Origin: an uncultured Oceanospirillales bacterium
GTDB taxonomy: Bacteria; Pseudomonadota; Gammaproteobacteria; Pseudomonadales; Litorivicinaceae
Assembly (NCBI GenBank): GCA_913061245.1
Contig: CAJXTO010000007.1
Span: forward strand, 1-25,355
Length of the DNA: 25,355 nt
Direction of reading: 5' to 3'
Positions 8,550 to 16,644 of this stretch are shown one piece after another. The notes under the pieces are model-generated. The model had not been told where the DNA came from and did not search any database. It saw only the letters and a program-made list of their open reading frames with translations. Position numbers and translations under genes: made by a program. Each line of letters starts with the position of its first letter. Position 1 is the stretch's first letter.

Positions 8550-10491
8550 GGTTCCGAATGAGGTTACGTCTTAAAAAGCGATCTGGAGCGAGCGCGTGAC
8601 GTGCATGTTCGGCCACCGGAAGGACTTCTCCTAACACTTGGCTTACGAGAATTTCAGCAGCCATTGGTGCTGTTAGAGTACCTCTCGATCCAAGACCTGC
8701 AAGCACGTATTGGCCTCGGATAAATGGAAGCGCTTCCGTTGGTTCAAAGCTTGCGTCATGACGCAGGCGTTCGAGCGACTCGATCCATGCATTCTGAGCT
8801 GCCACTTGTCCAATCACAGGAGCATAGTCAGGCGTTGCGGTCCTGATGCTGACTCGACGATCGAGTATGTCGTTTTGGCACCATAAGGTGCGATCCATGA
8901 GTCGATTGATTGCGTCGATGTTGGTTTGATCGTCTTGTGGGTCTGCCGTCAGATCGTCTGAATTGGGTCTGTAGGTTGCGCCACATGTCATGACGCCGTT
9001 CGATGCCGGAGCAACGTAGGCATCACCGCAGATTGGCATCTTGATATCGGTTGTTTGCTTGAGTGTTGTGACTTGTCCGCGGACGGGTTTCAGGGGTAAC
9101 GGCAATTGAACAAATTCACTCGCCTCGCGCGCATTTGCCCAGATCACAAGGTCACACGGATGACTCGTCATTCGGTCAGGTGATGTGGTTACCTGAAGCA
9201 TCGAGCCATCGTCGGTCGATTCGACTGATTGAATTTGGTGATACGACTTCACTTCGATCAGCGGATGATCGAGTAATGTGTTGACACATTGTTTTGGATT
9301 TAACCAACCGCCGGCTGGTATGTGCAATCCCCCAAAACGGAGTTTCTGTCCACATAGGCCTGAGGCCTCCGCTTGCGATACAGACACTAAAAGTGGATCA
9401 GTCTTTGGGAGTGCCTCCAACAGTTTGGCCTGATGCGCTTGTTCTTTCGGGCTTTGTGCGAGGAGTAAGACACCTGTGTGTTGCCATACATTGTCTGGAA
9501 ACATTTGAAACCAGGTCATTAAGTGTGCGAGAGCTTGCAGTTGTAAAAGGCTGTTTGGGGTGGCCTCGATACTTAACTTGGCATAGGTGATGCCTTGGAG
9601 GTTCCCTGATGCACCTGATGCAGGAGACTCTTTCTCAAATACGGTAACGGGCATACCACGTTTGGCAAATGCATGAGCCGTCCAGGCGCCAGCGAGGCCG
9701 CCACCAACGATTGCAATACGACCCATGTCACCAATATGCTGTTTTGGAGCCCATACGAGTTGCTTGGCTGAGCCTGAAAACTGTGCGACGAGCCGTTCTC
9801 TCTTTCCCCCGAATCCAGGTACTTTGCTGACGGAAAAACCGGCTTCGGACAGTCCATCGCGCACAATTCGGGCGGCACTGAAGGTACTCAGCGTCGTACC
9901 ACTGTGTGAGTGATCAGCAATCGCTTGAAAGAGTGCCGGAGTCCATGACTCAGGATTTCTGTCGGGTGAGAAGCCATCGAGACACCAAGCATCAACCATT
10001 CCAGACAGATTGGACACTATGTCAGTAGAGTCTCCAAAGTGGAGATCCAGGGTGATGCGACCATCCTTGAAAAGCCGTCGATGACAGGTTGGAATGAGTT
10101 GGGGCCACACACAACAGAGATCGTCAGCAAGTTGCCTTAAATCAGTGGTGAGAGGGAGTGCGCCGAGAGCTTTGGTGATGTCGGACTGTCTCATTGGATA
10201 ACGTTCAGTCGAAATCCACTGAAGACGGGCGTTCTGCGGTGCATGTTTTAAAAATTGATCACATGCGACTAAAAAGGTCAGGCCAGTGCCGAACCCGGTT
10301 TCACCAATGCGGATCGTTTGGTTTGCTTCGAGTGATTGAAACCGCTCGGGAAGGTGATTCCCCTCGATAAAAATCGTTTGGCGTTCACCAATGGGATCGG
10401 TAATCGAGAAGTAGTAGTCGTTAAACGCTGTTGATCGATGCGCGTCGGTTGCATCGATCTCTGCTTGGGTAATTGTTGAGTAGCGTCTCAC
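8542..10491 (-). CDS. mnmC: bifunctional tRNA 5-methylaminomethyl-2-thiouridine biosynthesis protein MnmC
   Basis: MnmC finishes the mnm5s2U modification at the wobble base of some tRNAs. Its FAD domain removes the carboxymethyl group from cmnm5s2U, and its methyltransferase domain then methylates the amine with S-adenosylmethionine. Of 649 residues, about 1-245 are the methyltransferase (SAM motif GETGFGTG at 63-70; DAWCLDGFSPDRNPESW at 167-183). About 257-649 are a FAD-dependent oxidoreductase with the Rossmann motif GGGLAG (263-268), FEK at the end of beta-2 and a C-terminal GSRG motif. The length matches the fused enterobacterial form. The start is GTG, with a GTGA overlap to the stop of the upstream SH3-domain gene. 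The 3' end overlaps the convergent lipoprotein gene by 8 bp. Confidence 0.96.
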   Translation of the reverse strand: MRRYSTITQAEIDATDAHRSTAFNDYYFSITDPIGERQTIFIEGNHLPERFQSLEANQTIRIGETGFGTGLTFLVACDQFLKHAPQNARLQWISTERYPMRQSDITKALGALPLTTDLRQLADDLCCVWPQLIPTCHRRLFKDGRITLDLHFGDSTDIVSNLSGMVDAWCLDGFSPDRNPESWTPALFQAIADHSHSGTTLSTFSAARIVRDGLSEAGFSVSKVPGFGGKRERLVAQFSGSAKQLVWAPKQHIGDMGRIAIVGGGLAGAWTAHAFAKRGMPVTVFEKESPASGASGNLQGITYAKLSIEATPNSLLQLQALAHLMTWFQMFPDNVWQHTGVLLLAQSPKEQAHQAKLLEALPKTDPLLVSVSQAEASGLCGQKLRFGGLHIPAGGWLNPKQCVNTLLDHPLIEVKSYHQIQSVESTDDGSMLQVTTSPDRMTSHPCDLVIWANAREASEFVQLPLPLKPVRGQVTTLKQTTDIKMPICGDAYVAPASNGVMTCGATYRPNSDDLTADPQDDQTNIDAINRLMDRTLWCQNDILDRRVSIRTATPDYAPVIGQVAAQNAWIESLERLRHDASFEPTEALPFIRGQYVLAGLGSRGTLTAPMAAEILVSQVLGEVLPVAEHARHALAPDRFLRRNLIRNLS

Positions 10492-11150
10492 AAATTCGTA
10501 TCAACTCGCGACCGTCTGACGCGAGGCATGAGTAGACCGACAAACCAACCGGCGGCTAATGTGAGTGCGCCCAATGCAAACCAACTCTTCGATGAATCAT
10601 CACCGGCAGCGAGTTTCTCTGCTCGCAGTGTTTCATTATCAGCAAGCAACACTTGGCGCTCAGTTTCGAGAGCCACTAAACGATTTCTCAACGTGATTGA
10701 GTCACCTGCTGTTGCTAAAAACTCATTGAGTTCAGCTTCTTTTTTGGCGAGCTGATCTTTGATCGCTTTGACTGATTCACCAGATGATTCATTTTGCGAT
10801 GTCAGGGCTTTGATATCCTGTCTCAGTCGCTTGATCGTTTCTTTTTGTTTGGCGACTTCCGCTTCCAGTCGGCCGGCGATCACAAACGATGGTGCGCGAT
10901 CCACAAGGTAGCGACCGAGGACAAAACCTTCGCGTCCACGTTCATCTCTGATTTTTGTGTAACCCGACTCGTAGGTTTGCAGAATCTCGACTTGTGCGCC
11001 TGCCTGGAGATAGCGAATGATTCGATAATCACGAGAGTCACCGGACCGTACTGGAATCTCGAGCTTCTCGGTAATGTATGCCGTTTCTGCAAAGGCGACT
11101 AATGGGAGGCTAATCAAGCATGCGAGCACCCATTTCAATTGATTATGCAT
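10488..11150 (-). CDS. SH3-domain membrane protein, YgiM-like (TIGR04211 type)
   Basis: A 220-residue envelope protein of unknown precise role, built like E. coli YgiM. It has a signal peptide (1-21, ending LVAFA), a bacterial SH3 domain (about 25-82, with VRSG, LQAGAQVEIL and GFVLGRYL), and a long coiled coil (about 92-182). A C-terminal membrane helix follows (about 189-208, SWFALGALTLAAGWFVGLL), then an arginine-rich cytoplasmic tail. I chose the ATG at 11150: it gives a clean signal peptide and follows a GAGGA ribosome binding site at 11159-11163. An in-frame upstream start would add 19 residues ahead of the signal. It overlaps the yciB stop by 8 bp and hands over to mnmC through a GTGA overlap. 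Bacterial SH3 domains often bind cell-wall or protein ligands, so a periplasmic scaffold role is inference. Confidence 0.88.
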   Translation of the reverse strand: MHNQLKWVLACLISLPLVAFAETAYITEKLEIPVRSGDSRDYRIIRYLQAGAQVEILQTYESGYTKIRDERGREGFVLGRYLVDRAPSFVIAGRLEAEVAKQKETIKRLRQDIKALTSQNESSGESVKAIKDQLAKKEAELNEFLATAGDSITLRNRLVALETERQVLLADNETLRAEKLAAGDDSSKSWFALGALTLAAGWFVGLLMPRVRRSRVDTNL

Positions 11151-11706
11151 GGTGATCGTCCTCAGATTGAGCTTGAACTTCTGAGCCGTGCTTGCTGATC
11201 CATACACCTTGGATGATTAAGAAGATAAAGGTGAGACCTAAGAGACCGAAGAGTTTGAAGTTGACCCACACATCTTCTGAAAATTGGTATGCGACGATCA
11301 AATTAAGGACACCTGACAGGATAAAGAACGCGATCCAAGCAAATGAGAGAGTGATCCATTGCTTGGAATCGAGTGCAATTGCATGACCGAGTAAGCGTTC
11401 AATAATCGGTTTGTTACCGATGAAATGACTGCCGAAAAAGGCTGCTGCGAAGAGCCAATTCACCACGGTCGGTTTCCATTTGATGAACCATCCGTCGTTG
11501 AGAAGTACTGTCAGACCGCCGAGTACGATGACGAGAGCAAGCGTCACAAGCGCCATTTTTTCGAGTTTTTTGGTTAACCAATACACGGCGGCAACTTGGA
11601 TAATGGTGACTGGGATGAGCACCGCGGTTGCCGTGATGAGATCACCAGTTACCTTGTAAACAGCGAAAAAAATCAGGATTGGTAGAAAATCGAGTAGTAG
11701 TTTCAT
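11143..11706 (-). CDS. yciB: inner-membrane protein YciB (IspZ, septation protein A family)
   Basis: A 187-residue polytopic inner-membrane protein of the YciB/intracellular septation A family, linked in enterics and Shigella to envelope integrity and septation. About six hydrophobic segments are visible (roughly residues 3-19, 23-43, 51-69, 81-95, 117-140, 150-170). The family signature FIKWKPTVVNWLF occurs before segment four, with a conserved GNKP after it. The C-terminal tail is acidic and histidine-containing (SEDDHHA). The start ATG at 11706 has a GGAAG ribosome binding site. It is the first gene of a three-gene minus-strand unit with the SH3 protein and mnmC, and it shares a short divergent promoter region with yciO. 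Confidence 0.94.
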   Translation of the reverse strand: MKLLLDFLPILIFFAVYKVTGDLITATAVLIPVTIIQVAAVYWLTKKLEKMALVTLALVIVLGGLTVLLNDGWFIKWKPTVVNWLFAAAFFGSHFIGNKPIIERLLGHAIALDSKQWITLSFAWIAFFILSGVLNLIVAYQFSEDVWVNFKLFGLLGLTFIFLIIQGVWISKHGSEVQAQSEDDHHA

Positions 11707-11730
11707 CGAGCGCTTCCGTTAATTTCTGGC

Positions 11731-11736
11731 ATCATA
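11731..11736 (-). promoter_or_regulatory. candidate -10 box of yciB
   Basis: On the minus strand this reads TATGAT, five of six to TATAAT, 25 bases ahead of the yciB ATG in the 60-bp divergent gap with yciO. It would give a short leader of about 18 bases. No convincing -35 is seen, so this is tentative. Confidence 0.25.
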
Positions 11737-11766
11737 CCGTTTTTACAGCAAAGGGTTAGGCCATCA

Positions 11767-12396
11767 GTGGCACAGTTTTTCGCAATTCATCCTGAGAATC
11801 CGCAGGCACGACTCATTCAACAGTCGGCTGACGCCATTCGCCAAGGTGGCGTCGTGGTGCTTCCGACTGATTCAGGTTATGCCCTTGGTTGCGCATTAGA
11901 AAATAAGCGCGGCGTTGATGTCATTCGGCAGATTCGTCGGCTCGATGACAAACACAATTTCACGTTATTGTGCCGGGATTTATCTGAAATTTCAGTGTAT
12001 GCGCGTGTCGAAAACCAAGAATATCGTTTGTTGAAATCTCACACGCCAGGCGCCTATACATTCATTCTCGAAGCAACACGTGAAGTACCGCGACGTCTTT
12101 TACATCCTAAACGGAAGCAAATCGGGATTCGAATCCCCGACAATCGGATCGCGCTAGATCTTTTGGAGAACGTCGGTGAGCCCCTGATGACATCAACTCT
12201 TATGCTCCCTGGTGAGGAACTTCCGATGACCGATCCATATGAGATTAATGAGGTGTTGGGGCATCAGTTGGACTTGGTGATTGATGGTGGGTTCTGTGGT
12301 TTTGAAGGAACAACAGTCATCGATTTAACACAAGATATTCCATTGGTAACGCGTCAAGGGGCGGGAGATGCTTCGGCTTTTTCCGAACTGGCATAA
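11767..12396 (+). CDS. yciO: YciO-type Sua5/YrdC-domain protein
   Basis: A 209-residue single-domain YrdC-fold protein. It tracks E. coli YciO over its length: the N-terminus AQFFAIHPENPQARLI, the nucleotide-pocket segment VVLPTDSGYALGC, HNFTLLCRDLSE, TPGAYTFIL, the basic KRKQIGIRIP, and TTVIDLT near the end. The related TsaC/Sua5 enzymes make threonylcarbamoyl-AMP for tRNA t6A. YciO is a separate branch whose physiological role is not settled, so I do not assign the t6A step. The start is GTG with AGG at 11758-11760 six bases upstream. It lies 43 bp before trpS and divergent from yciB. Confidence 0.93.
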   Translation: MAQFFAIHPENPQARLIQQSADAIRQGGVVVLPTDSGYALGCALENKRGVDVIRQIRRLDDKHNFTLLCRDLSEISVYARVENQEYRLLKSHTPGAYTFILEATREVPRRLLHPKRKQIGIRIPDNRIALDLLENVGEPLMTSTLMLPGEELPMTDPYEINEVLGHQLDLVIDGGFCGFEGTTVIDLTQDIPLVTRQGAGDASAFSELA

Positions 12397-12399
12397 CCT

Positions 12400-12408
12400 T
12401 GGTATCAT
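12400..12408 (+). promoter_or_regulatory. candidate extended -10 promoter element of trpS
   Basis: TGGTATCAT in the 43-bp gap between yciO and trpS, identical to the element before gyrA. It would start transcription near 12415, leaving a leader of about 25 bases that contains the GAGGAG ribosome binding site. The -35 region (TTTCCG, 17-bp spacer) is weak. trpS could therefore be transcribed both from here and by read-through from yciO. Confidence 0.35.
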
Positions 12409-12439
12409 TCATTTTTGATCACAATTTGAGGAGTGACAT

Positions 12440-13654
12440 TTGAGCGGGGTCGATCCGTCCCATCGCGTGCTATCAGGCATGCGTCCCACCGGCCGGTTAC
12501 ATTTGGGCCATTATCATGGCGTTTTGAAAAATTGGGTTCAGTTGCAACATGAGTACGAGTGCTTTTTCTTTGTAGCTGACTGGCACGCTTTAACGACTCA
12601 CTACCAAGATACACGTGGTATTGATCAGGCGATCACCGACATGGTGATTGACTGGTTAGCGGCAGGAGTCAATCCTGGGTCTGCGACCTTGTTTGTCCAG
12701 TCACAAGTCGTCGCGCATGCAGAACTTCATCTCCTGCTCTCGATGATTACACCGCTTGGATGGCTTGAGAGAGTTCCGACGTACAAAGATCAGCAAGAGA
12801 AGCTTGCCGATAAGGATTTGACGACCTACGGATTCCTTGGTTACCCGCTCCTGCAAAGTGCAGATATTTTGCTCTATCGAGCGGGCCATGTTCCTGTCGG
12901 TGCAGATCAAGTGGCTCACGTTGAAATCACGCGGGAAATTGCGCGTCGGTTTAACCATATCTACGGCCGTGAACCAGACTTTGAAGAACTGGCTGAGTCG
13001 GCTTGCGATAAAATGGGTAAGAAAGGAGCGAAGCTTTACCGATCGCTGCGGAAGGCTTATTTAGAAAATGGTGATCAAGAGGGCTTGCAGCGCGCCCAAG
13101 CGCTGGTGAAAGATCAGCAGAACATTACGCTGGCTGATCGAGAGCGTTTGATCGGTTACCTCGAAGGTACCGGCAAGGTTATTCTTCCTGAACCGCAAGC
13201 ACTGTTGACCGAAGCCGCCAAAATGCCAGGTCTAGATGGTCAGAAGATGTCCAAGTCGTATGGCAATACAATTGGGCTTCGCGAAGATCCTGATTCTGTA
13301 TCAACAAAGATGAAGCGGATGCCAACGGATCCGGCACGCGTTCGCTTGTCAGATCCAGGTACACCTGAGAAATGTCCGGTGTGGCAATTTCATGAAGTGT
13401 ATTCAGATCAAGCGACCAAAGATTGGGTTCGACAGGGATGCACATCAGCTGGAATCGGTTGTCTTGAGTGTAAGCAGCCGGTGATTGATGCAGTGATCGC
13501 AGAGCAAGATCAGATCATCGCGCGGGCAGCGCCGTATGAAGAGAATCCAGATATGGTTCGATCGATCTTGATTGAGGGTGCAGAAAAGGCTGAGGATGAT
13601 GCGCGACAAACGTTGAATGAAGTGCGTCAAGCGATGGGACTCAGTTACCGGTGA
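12440..13654 (+). CDS. trpS: tryptophan--tRNA ligase
   Basis: TrpS charges tRNA-Trp with tryptophan using ATP. This is the longer class-Ic form (404 residues, against about 334 in E. coli) seen in pseudomonads and Xanthomonas relatives. The HIGH motif is HLGH (21-24) and KMSKS is KMSKS (269-273). The extra length is mainly an inserted helical segment (about 185-262) between the tRNA/tryptophan pocket and KMSKS. The C-terminal helical domain has four cysteines at 312, 334, 341 and 344, spaced C-x21-C-x6-C-x2-C. This is nearly the spacing of the 4Fe-4S site reported for Thermotoga maritima TrpRS. The start is TTG, supported by a strong GAGGAG ribosome binding site at 12428-12433 with a six-base gap; the only nearby ATG would remove the first beta strand. 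The stop overlaps scpA in a GTGA. Confidence 0.97.
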   Translation: MSGVDPSHRVLSGMRPTGRLHLGHYHGVLKNWVQLQHEYECFFFVADWHALTTHYQDTRGIDQAITDMVIDWLAAGVNPGSATLFVQSQVVAHAELHLLLSMITPLGWLERVPTYKDQQEKLADKDLTTYGFLGYPLLQSADILLYRAGHVPVGADQVAHVEITREIARRFNHIYGREPDFEELAESACDKMGKKGAKLYRSLRKAYLENGDQEGLQRAQALVKDQQNITLADRERLIGYLEGTGKVILPEPQALLTEAAKMPGLDGQKMSKSYGNTIGLREDPDSVSTKMKRMPTDPARVRLSDPGTPEKCPVWQFHEVYSDQATKDWVRQGCTSAGIGCLECKQPVIDAVIAEQDQIIARAAPYEENPDMVRSILIEGAEKAEDDARQTLNEVRQAMGLSYR

Positions 13655-14454
13655 TCACACATGTGCAGGGTGAACTTCCGTTAGCTGTGGTTGAAGGTTC
13701 GCCTTTAACACAGCTTCCTGAAGACCTGTACATTCCACCAGACGCGCTCGAGGTCATCTTAGATGCGTTCGAGGGTCCGCTTGATTTGCTGTTGTATCTG
13801 ATCCGTCGGCAAAACCTCGATATTATCCAAATTAACGTTGCTGAGATTACTCGGCAGTACATGGGGTATATCGGTTTGCTTGAAGCCATGCGCTTTGAGC
13901 TGGCAGCAGAGTACTTAGTGATGGCTGCGATGCTTGCCGAAATTAAATCTCGTGCGCTTCTACCGCGACCAGTGGGTTCTGATGAGGATGAAGAAGAGGA
14001 TCCGAGAGCGGAACTCATTCGGCGACTTTTAGAGTACGAAAAAGTCAAAATGTCAGCTGAGGCATTGGATGAGTTACCTCGCGTCGACCGTGACTTCCAA
14101 GTGGCTGAGGCCCAAAAACCGGATATCGATGAGCGCACGGCGCCACCTCAGGTTGATTTGTCTGAATTAGTGCTCGCTTTTGGTGAGTTATTGGCAAGAG
14201 CGCGCTTATCCTCGGCGCATCAAATTGAGTGGGAACCACTCTCGACCCGACAACGAATGAGTGAGGTGTTGATGAAGCTACGAGATCGTGCGGAATTGAC
14301 ATTGTCAGATTTGTTCTCGGTAGATGAGGGCCGGGCCGGCGTTGTCGTGTCGTTCCTCGCCATCTTGGAGCTCGTTCGTGAAGGGTTGTGTGCTTTGATT
14401 CAAGCTGCTCCTGGAAGCCAAATTTATATCCGAAGAGCGAGCCAAGATGTCTGA
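13651..14454 (+). CDS. scpA: segregation and condensation protein ScpA
   Basis: ScpA is the kleisin that bridges the SMC heads and carries ScpB. This 267-residue protein has an N-terminal extension (about 1-35), then the hallmark FEGPLDLLLYLI (40-51) that begins the SMC-neck-binding helical bundle. It continues with YLVMAAMLAEIKSRALLP, an acidic break (DEDEEEDPR) and a C-terminal winged-helix domain that binds the SMC cap. The GTG start overlaps the trpS stop in a GTGA, and no good separate ribosome binding site is visible, so expression is probably tied to trpS. It overlaps scpB by 8 bp. The partner smc is about 9 kb upstream in the window on the same strand. Confidence 0.95.
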   Translation: MITHVQGELPLAVVEGSPLTQLPEDLYIPPDALEVILDAFEGPLDLLLYLIRRQNLDIIQINVAEITRQYMGYIGLLEAMRFELAAEYLVMAAMLAEIKSRALLPRPVGSDEDEEEDPRAELIRRLLEYEKVKMSAEALDELPRVDRDFQVAEAQKPDIDERTAPPQVDLSELVLAFGELLARARLSSAHQIEWEPLSTRQRMSEVLMKLRDRAELTLSDLFSVDEGRAGVVVSFLAILELVREGLCALIQAAPGSQIYIRRASQDV

Positions 14455-15007
14455 TATTGATTTGAAGAGAATTCTTGAAGGTGCCCTCTTCGCAAGTCGA
14501 GAGCCGATGAGTATTTATCAAATGAAAAAACTCTTCGGCGATCAAAAAGCGCCAACTGAAGGTATGTTACGTGAGGCACTTGCGAGTCTCGCGGATGAGT
14601 ATCAAGACCGAGCGGTCAGATTAGTTGAGGTGGCTGGTGGATTTCGATTCCAGGTAGTTGACGCGCTCGCCCCTTACATAATGAACTTAACCGATGAGAA
14701 GCCCGGGAAATACTCACGAGCGACTCTAGAAACGCTTGCAATGATTGCATATCGTCAACCGGTTACACGTGGTGAAATCGAGGCGGTACGTGGTGTTGCT
14801 GTGAATACACAAATTATCCGTACGCTTGAAGAGCGCGGATGGATTACAGTGGTGGGGCATAAAGAGGTACCAGGACGCCCGGCGTTGCTGGCGACAACCA
14901 CCCAGTTCTTGAATGATTTCGGGTTGAAATCTCTAGAAGAATTACCGAATGCAGAAGATCTCGTCGCCACACCGGCAGAGGATCTTCTCGACCAAATGGA
15001 CAATTAG
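14447..15007 (+). CDS. scpB: segregation and condensation protein ScpB
   Basis: ScpB dimers bind the middle of ScpA and regulate the SMC ring. The 186 residues form the expected two winged-helix domains: about 4-80 (KRILEGALFASREPMS) and about 90-160 with the conserved TLETLAMIAYRQPVTRGEIE (93-112) and VPGRPALL. The C-terminal acidic tail is short. The ATG at 14447 lies inside the last codons of scpA (8-bp overlap), which fits the fixed subunit ratio of the complex. rluB begins one base after the scpB stop, an arrangement common in gammaproteobacteria that carry scpAB. Confidence 0.96.
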   Translation: MSDIDLKRILEGALFASREPMSIYQMKKLFGDQKAPTEGMLREALASLADEYQDRAVRLVEVAGGFRFQVVDALAPYIMNLTDEKPGKYSRATLETLAMIAYRQPVTRGEIEAVRGVAVNTQIIRTLEERGWITVVGHKEVPGRPALLATTTQFLNDFGLKSLEELPNAEDLVATPAEDLLDQMDN

Positions 15008-15008
15008 A

Positions 15009-15896
15009 GTGAGTGAACGACTTCAAAAAGCACTAGCCAGAGCAGGCTATGGGTCTCGCAGGATGCTTGAGACAGCCATTACCGAAGGGCGGGTATCGGT
15101 GAATGGGTCGATTGCTGTACTTGGAACCAAAATCGAGAAAGACGACAAAGTTGTTTTTGATGGTAAGCCGGTGCCGACAGAGAAATTGTTTGAGCAAGCA
15201 CGGTTGGTCATCGCTTACCACAAGCCCGAGGGCGAAGTGTGTACACGGAGTGACCCCGAGGGGCGTCCGACGATATTTGACCGACTTCCTAAAATTGCCC
15301 AAGGTCGCTGGATTGCAGTTGGTCGTCTCGATATCAATACGTCAGGTTTGATTCTCCTAACCACAGATGGTGAATTAGCGAATCGGTTGATGCATCCCTC
15401 AAGTGGTATTGATCGCGAATATCTCGTTCGCGTGCACGGAGATGTGAAAGAAGAGCAGCTTCAACGTTTGGTTGATGGCGTTATCTTGGACGATGGCCCC
15501 GCGCGATTTACCGATATTGTGAGGCATCCAGAAGCTGATCCAGATCGTCGGAACCAATGGTTCTATGTTGCGTTGATGGAAGGTCGTAACCGTGAAGTGC
15601 GCAGGCTGTGGGAAAGCCAAGGATTACAGGTGAACCGGCTAAAGCGCGTGCGTTACGGATGTATCTTTTTGCCATCGTTTTTAAAGCAAGGCCACTTCGT
15701 GGAACTTGGGCAGAAAGAAGTCGATGATTTGAGTAAGCTTGTTGAGCTCCCGAGTTTGCCCGTTCCGAAAATGACGCCGCAGGAATTGAAAGATGTGCGG
15801 CGTCGTTTGTCGAAAAAAGCAGCTCCTCGAAAGCCCACCCAGGGTGCTACGAAGCCTTCCACGTCCCCAAAGCGTCCATCAGGTCGCGGGCGTTAA
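15009..15896 (+). CDS. rluB: 23S rRNA pseudouridine(2605) synthase RluB
   Basis: RluB isomerises U2605 (E. coli numbering) of 23S rRNA to pseudouridine. The 295-residue protein has an N-terminal S4 RNA-binding domain (RLQKALARAGYGSRRMLE, about 4-62). The RsuA/RluB-type catalytic domain follows, with GRLDINTSGL and catalytic aspartate 108, TDGELANRLMHPS and GRNREVRRLWES. The segment YHKPEGEVCTRSDPEGRPT matches RluB rather than RluE or RsuA. The GTG at 15009 sits one base after the scpB stop. The frame is open upstream, but an earlier start would add residues ahead of the canonical S4 start. The C-terminal ~40 residues are a Lys/Arg/Pro-rich tail, and its last 50 bases overlap the convergent SDR gene. 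Confidence 0.95.
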   Translation: MSERLQKALARAGYGSRRMLETAITEGRVSVNGSIAVLGTKIEKDDKVVFDGKPVPTEKLFEQARLVIAYHKPEGEVCTRSDPEGRPTIFDRLPKIAQGRWIAVGRLDINTSGLILLTTDGELANRLMHPSSGIDREYLVRVHGDVKEEQLQRLVDGVILDDGPARFTDIVRHPEADPDRRNQWFYVALMEGRNREVRRLWESQGLQVNRLKRVRYGCIFLPSFLKQGHFVELGQKEVDDLSKLVELPSLPVPKMTPQELKDVRRRLSKKAAPRKPTQGATKPSTSPKRPSGRGR

Positions 15897-16644
15897 CACG
15901 GCCTCCGTGGAAGTCCCCCGCATCTTCGGTTAATCCATACAAGAACGCATCAGCGACAACTTCCGCGCTCGGGAGTGTTGCTGGATTCTCACCGGGCATT
16001 GCCTCGGCTCGCATTTTTGTTCGTGTACCACCGGGATTGACTGTGAATACGCGAGTGTTCGATGTGTTTTCAAGCTCCTGGCTCAAAATTCCAGCAAACA
16101 TTTCGAGGCCAGCTTTTGAGACGGCATACGCCCCCCAATAGGCTTCAACACGAATTCCCACGCTGGATGTTGCAAACACAATCCGGCCTGATGGAGATTC
16201 ATCGAGTAATGGAAGTAGGGCCTGTGTCAGTTGGAAGACCGCGGTCAAATTAATTTGGATCGCTTGGTTCCATTGTGTGGGGCGGTGTGATTGGATCGGT
16301 TCGCGTCCCCCTAGAACGCCCGCGATATGAGCCAATCCGTCGAGTCGACCGAAGTGAGTCTTGATGTGTTCTGCCAGCGCTTCTGACTGCTCAATTGTAA
16401 GCGTTGCGAGATCACAGGGAACAATTGCAGGCGTGGGCCCGCCTGATTCGATGATTGCGTCATACACAGCGTCTAACTCTGATTCATTGCGTCCAAGTAA
16501 GACGACGGTCGCACCACGTTTACCAAGCTCAAGCGCAAGTGCACGGCCGATACCTGCTGTTGCTCCAGTGACCAAGATAACTCTATCAGTGAATTGTGGG
16601 TTTGATTTCAGCGTTGAAACCATTGCATCGATGAGTTCGCTCAT
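15847..16644 (-). CDS. yciK: YciK-type short-chain dehydrogenase/reductase
   Basis: A 265-residue NAD(P)-binding SDR close to E. coli YciK. Visible are the cofactor motif TGATAGIG (G27, G31, G33), a basic LLGRN after beta-2 that hints at NADP(H), CDL for the adenine pocket, catalytic Asn132, Ser160/161, and YAVSK (Tyr173, Lys177). WGAY and NPGGTRTKMRA are YciK-like. The usual NNAG is HIAG here. The substrate of YciK is unknown, so none is assigned. The ATG overlaps the ubiG stop in an ATGA, making this the second gene of a ubiG-yciK unit. Its 3' end runs 50 bp into the convergent rluB. In Pseudomonas I recall mupP between ubiG and this gene; it is absent here. Confidence 0.9.
   Translation of the reverse strand: MSELIDAMVSTLKSNPQFTDRVILVTGATAGIGRALALELGKRGATVVLLGRNESELDAVYDAIIESGGPTPAIVPCDLATLTIEQSEALAEHIKTHFGRLDGLAHIAGVLGGREPIQSHRPTQWNQAIQINLTAVFQLTQALLPLLDESPSGRIVFATSSVGIRVEAYWGAYAVSKAGLEMFAGILSQELENTSNTRVFTVNPGGTRTKMRAEAMPGENPATLPSAEVVADAFLYGLTEDAGDFHGGRVNARDLMDALGTWKAS

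Noticed and set aside
13641..14138. Serine-rich minus-strand open frame opposite scpA
   Set aside because: Low-complexity antisense shadow of scpA with no motif and no start signals.
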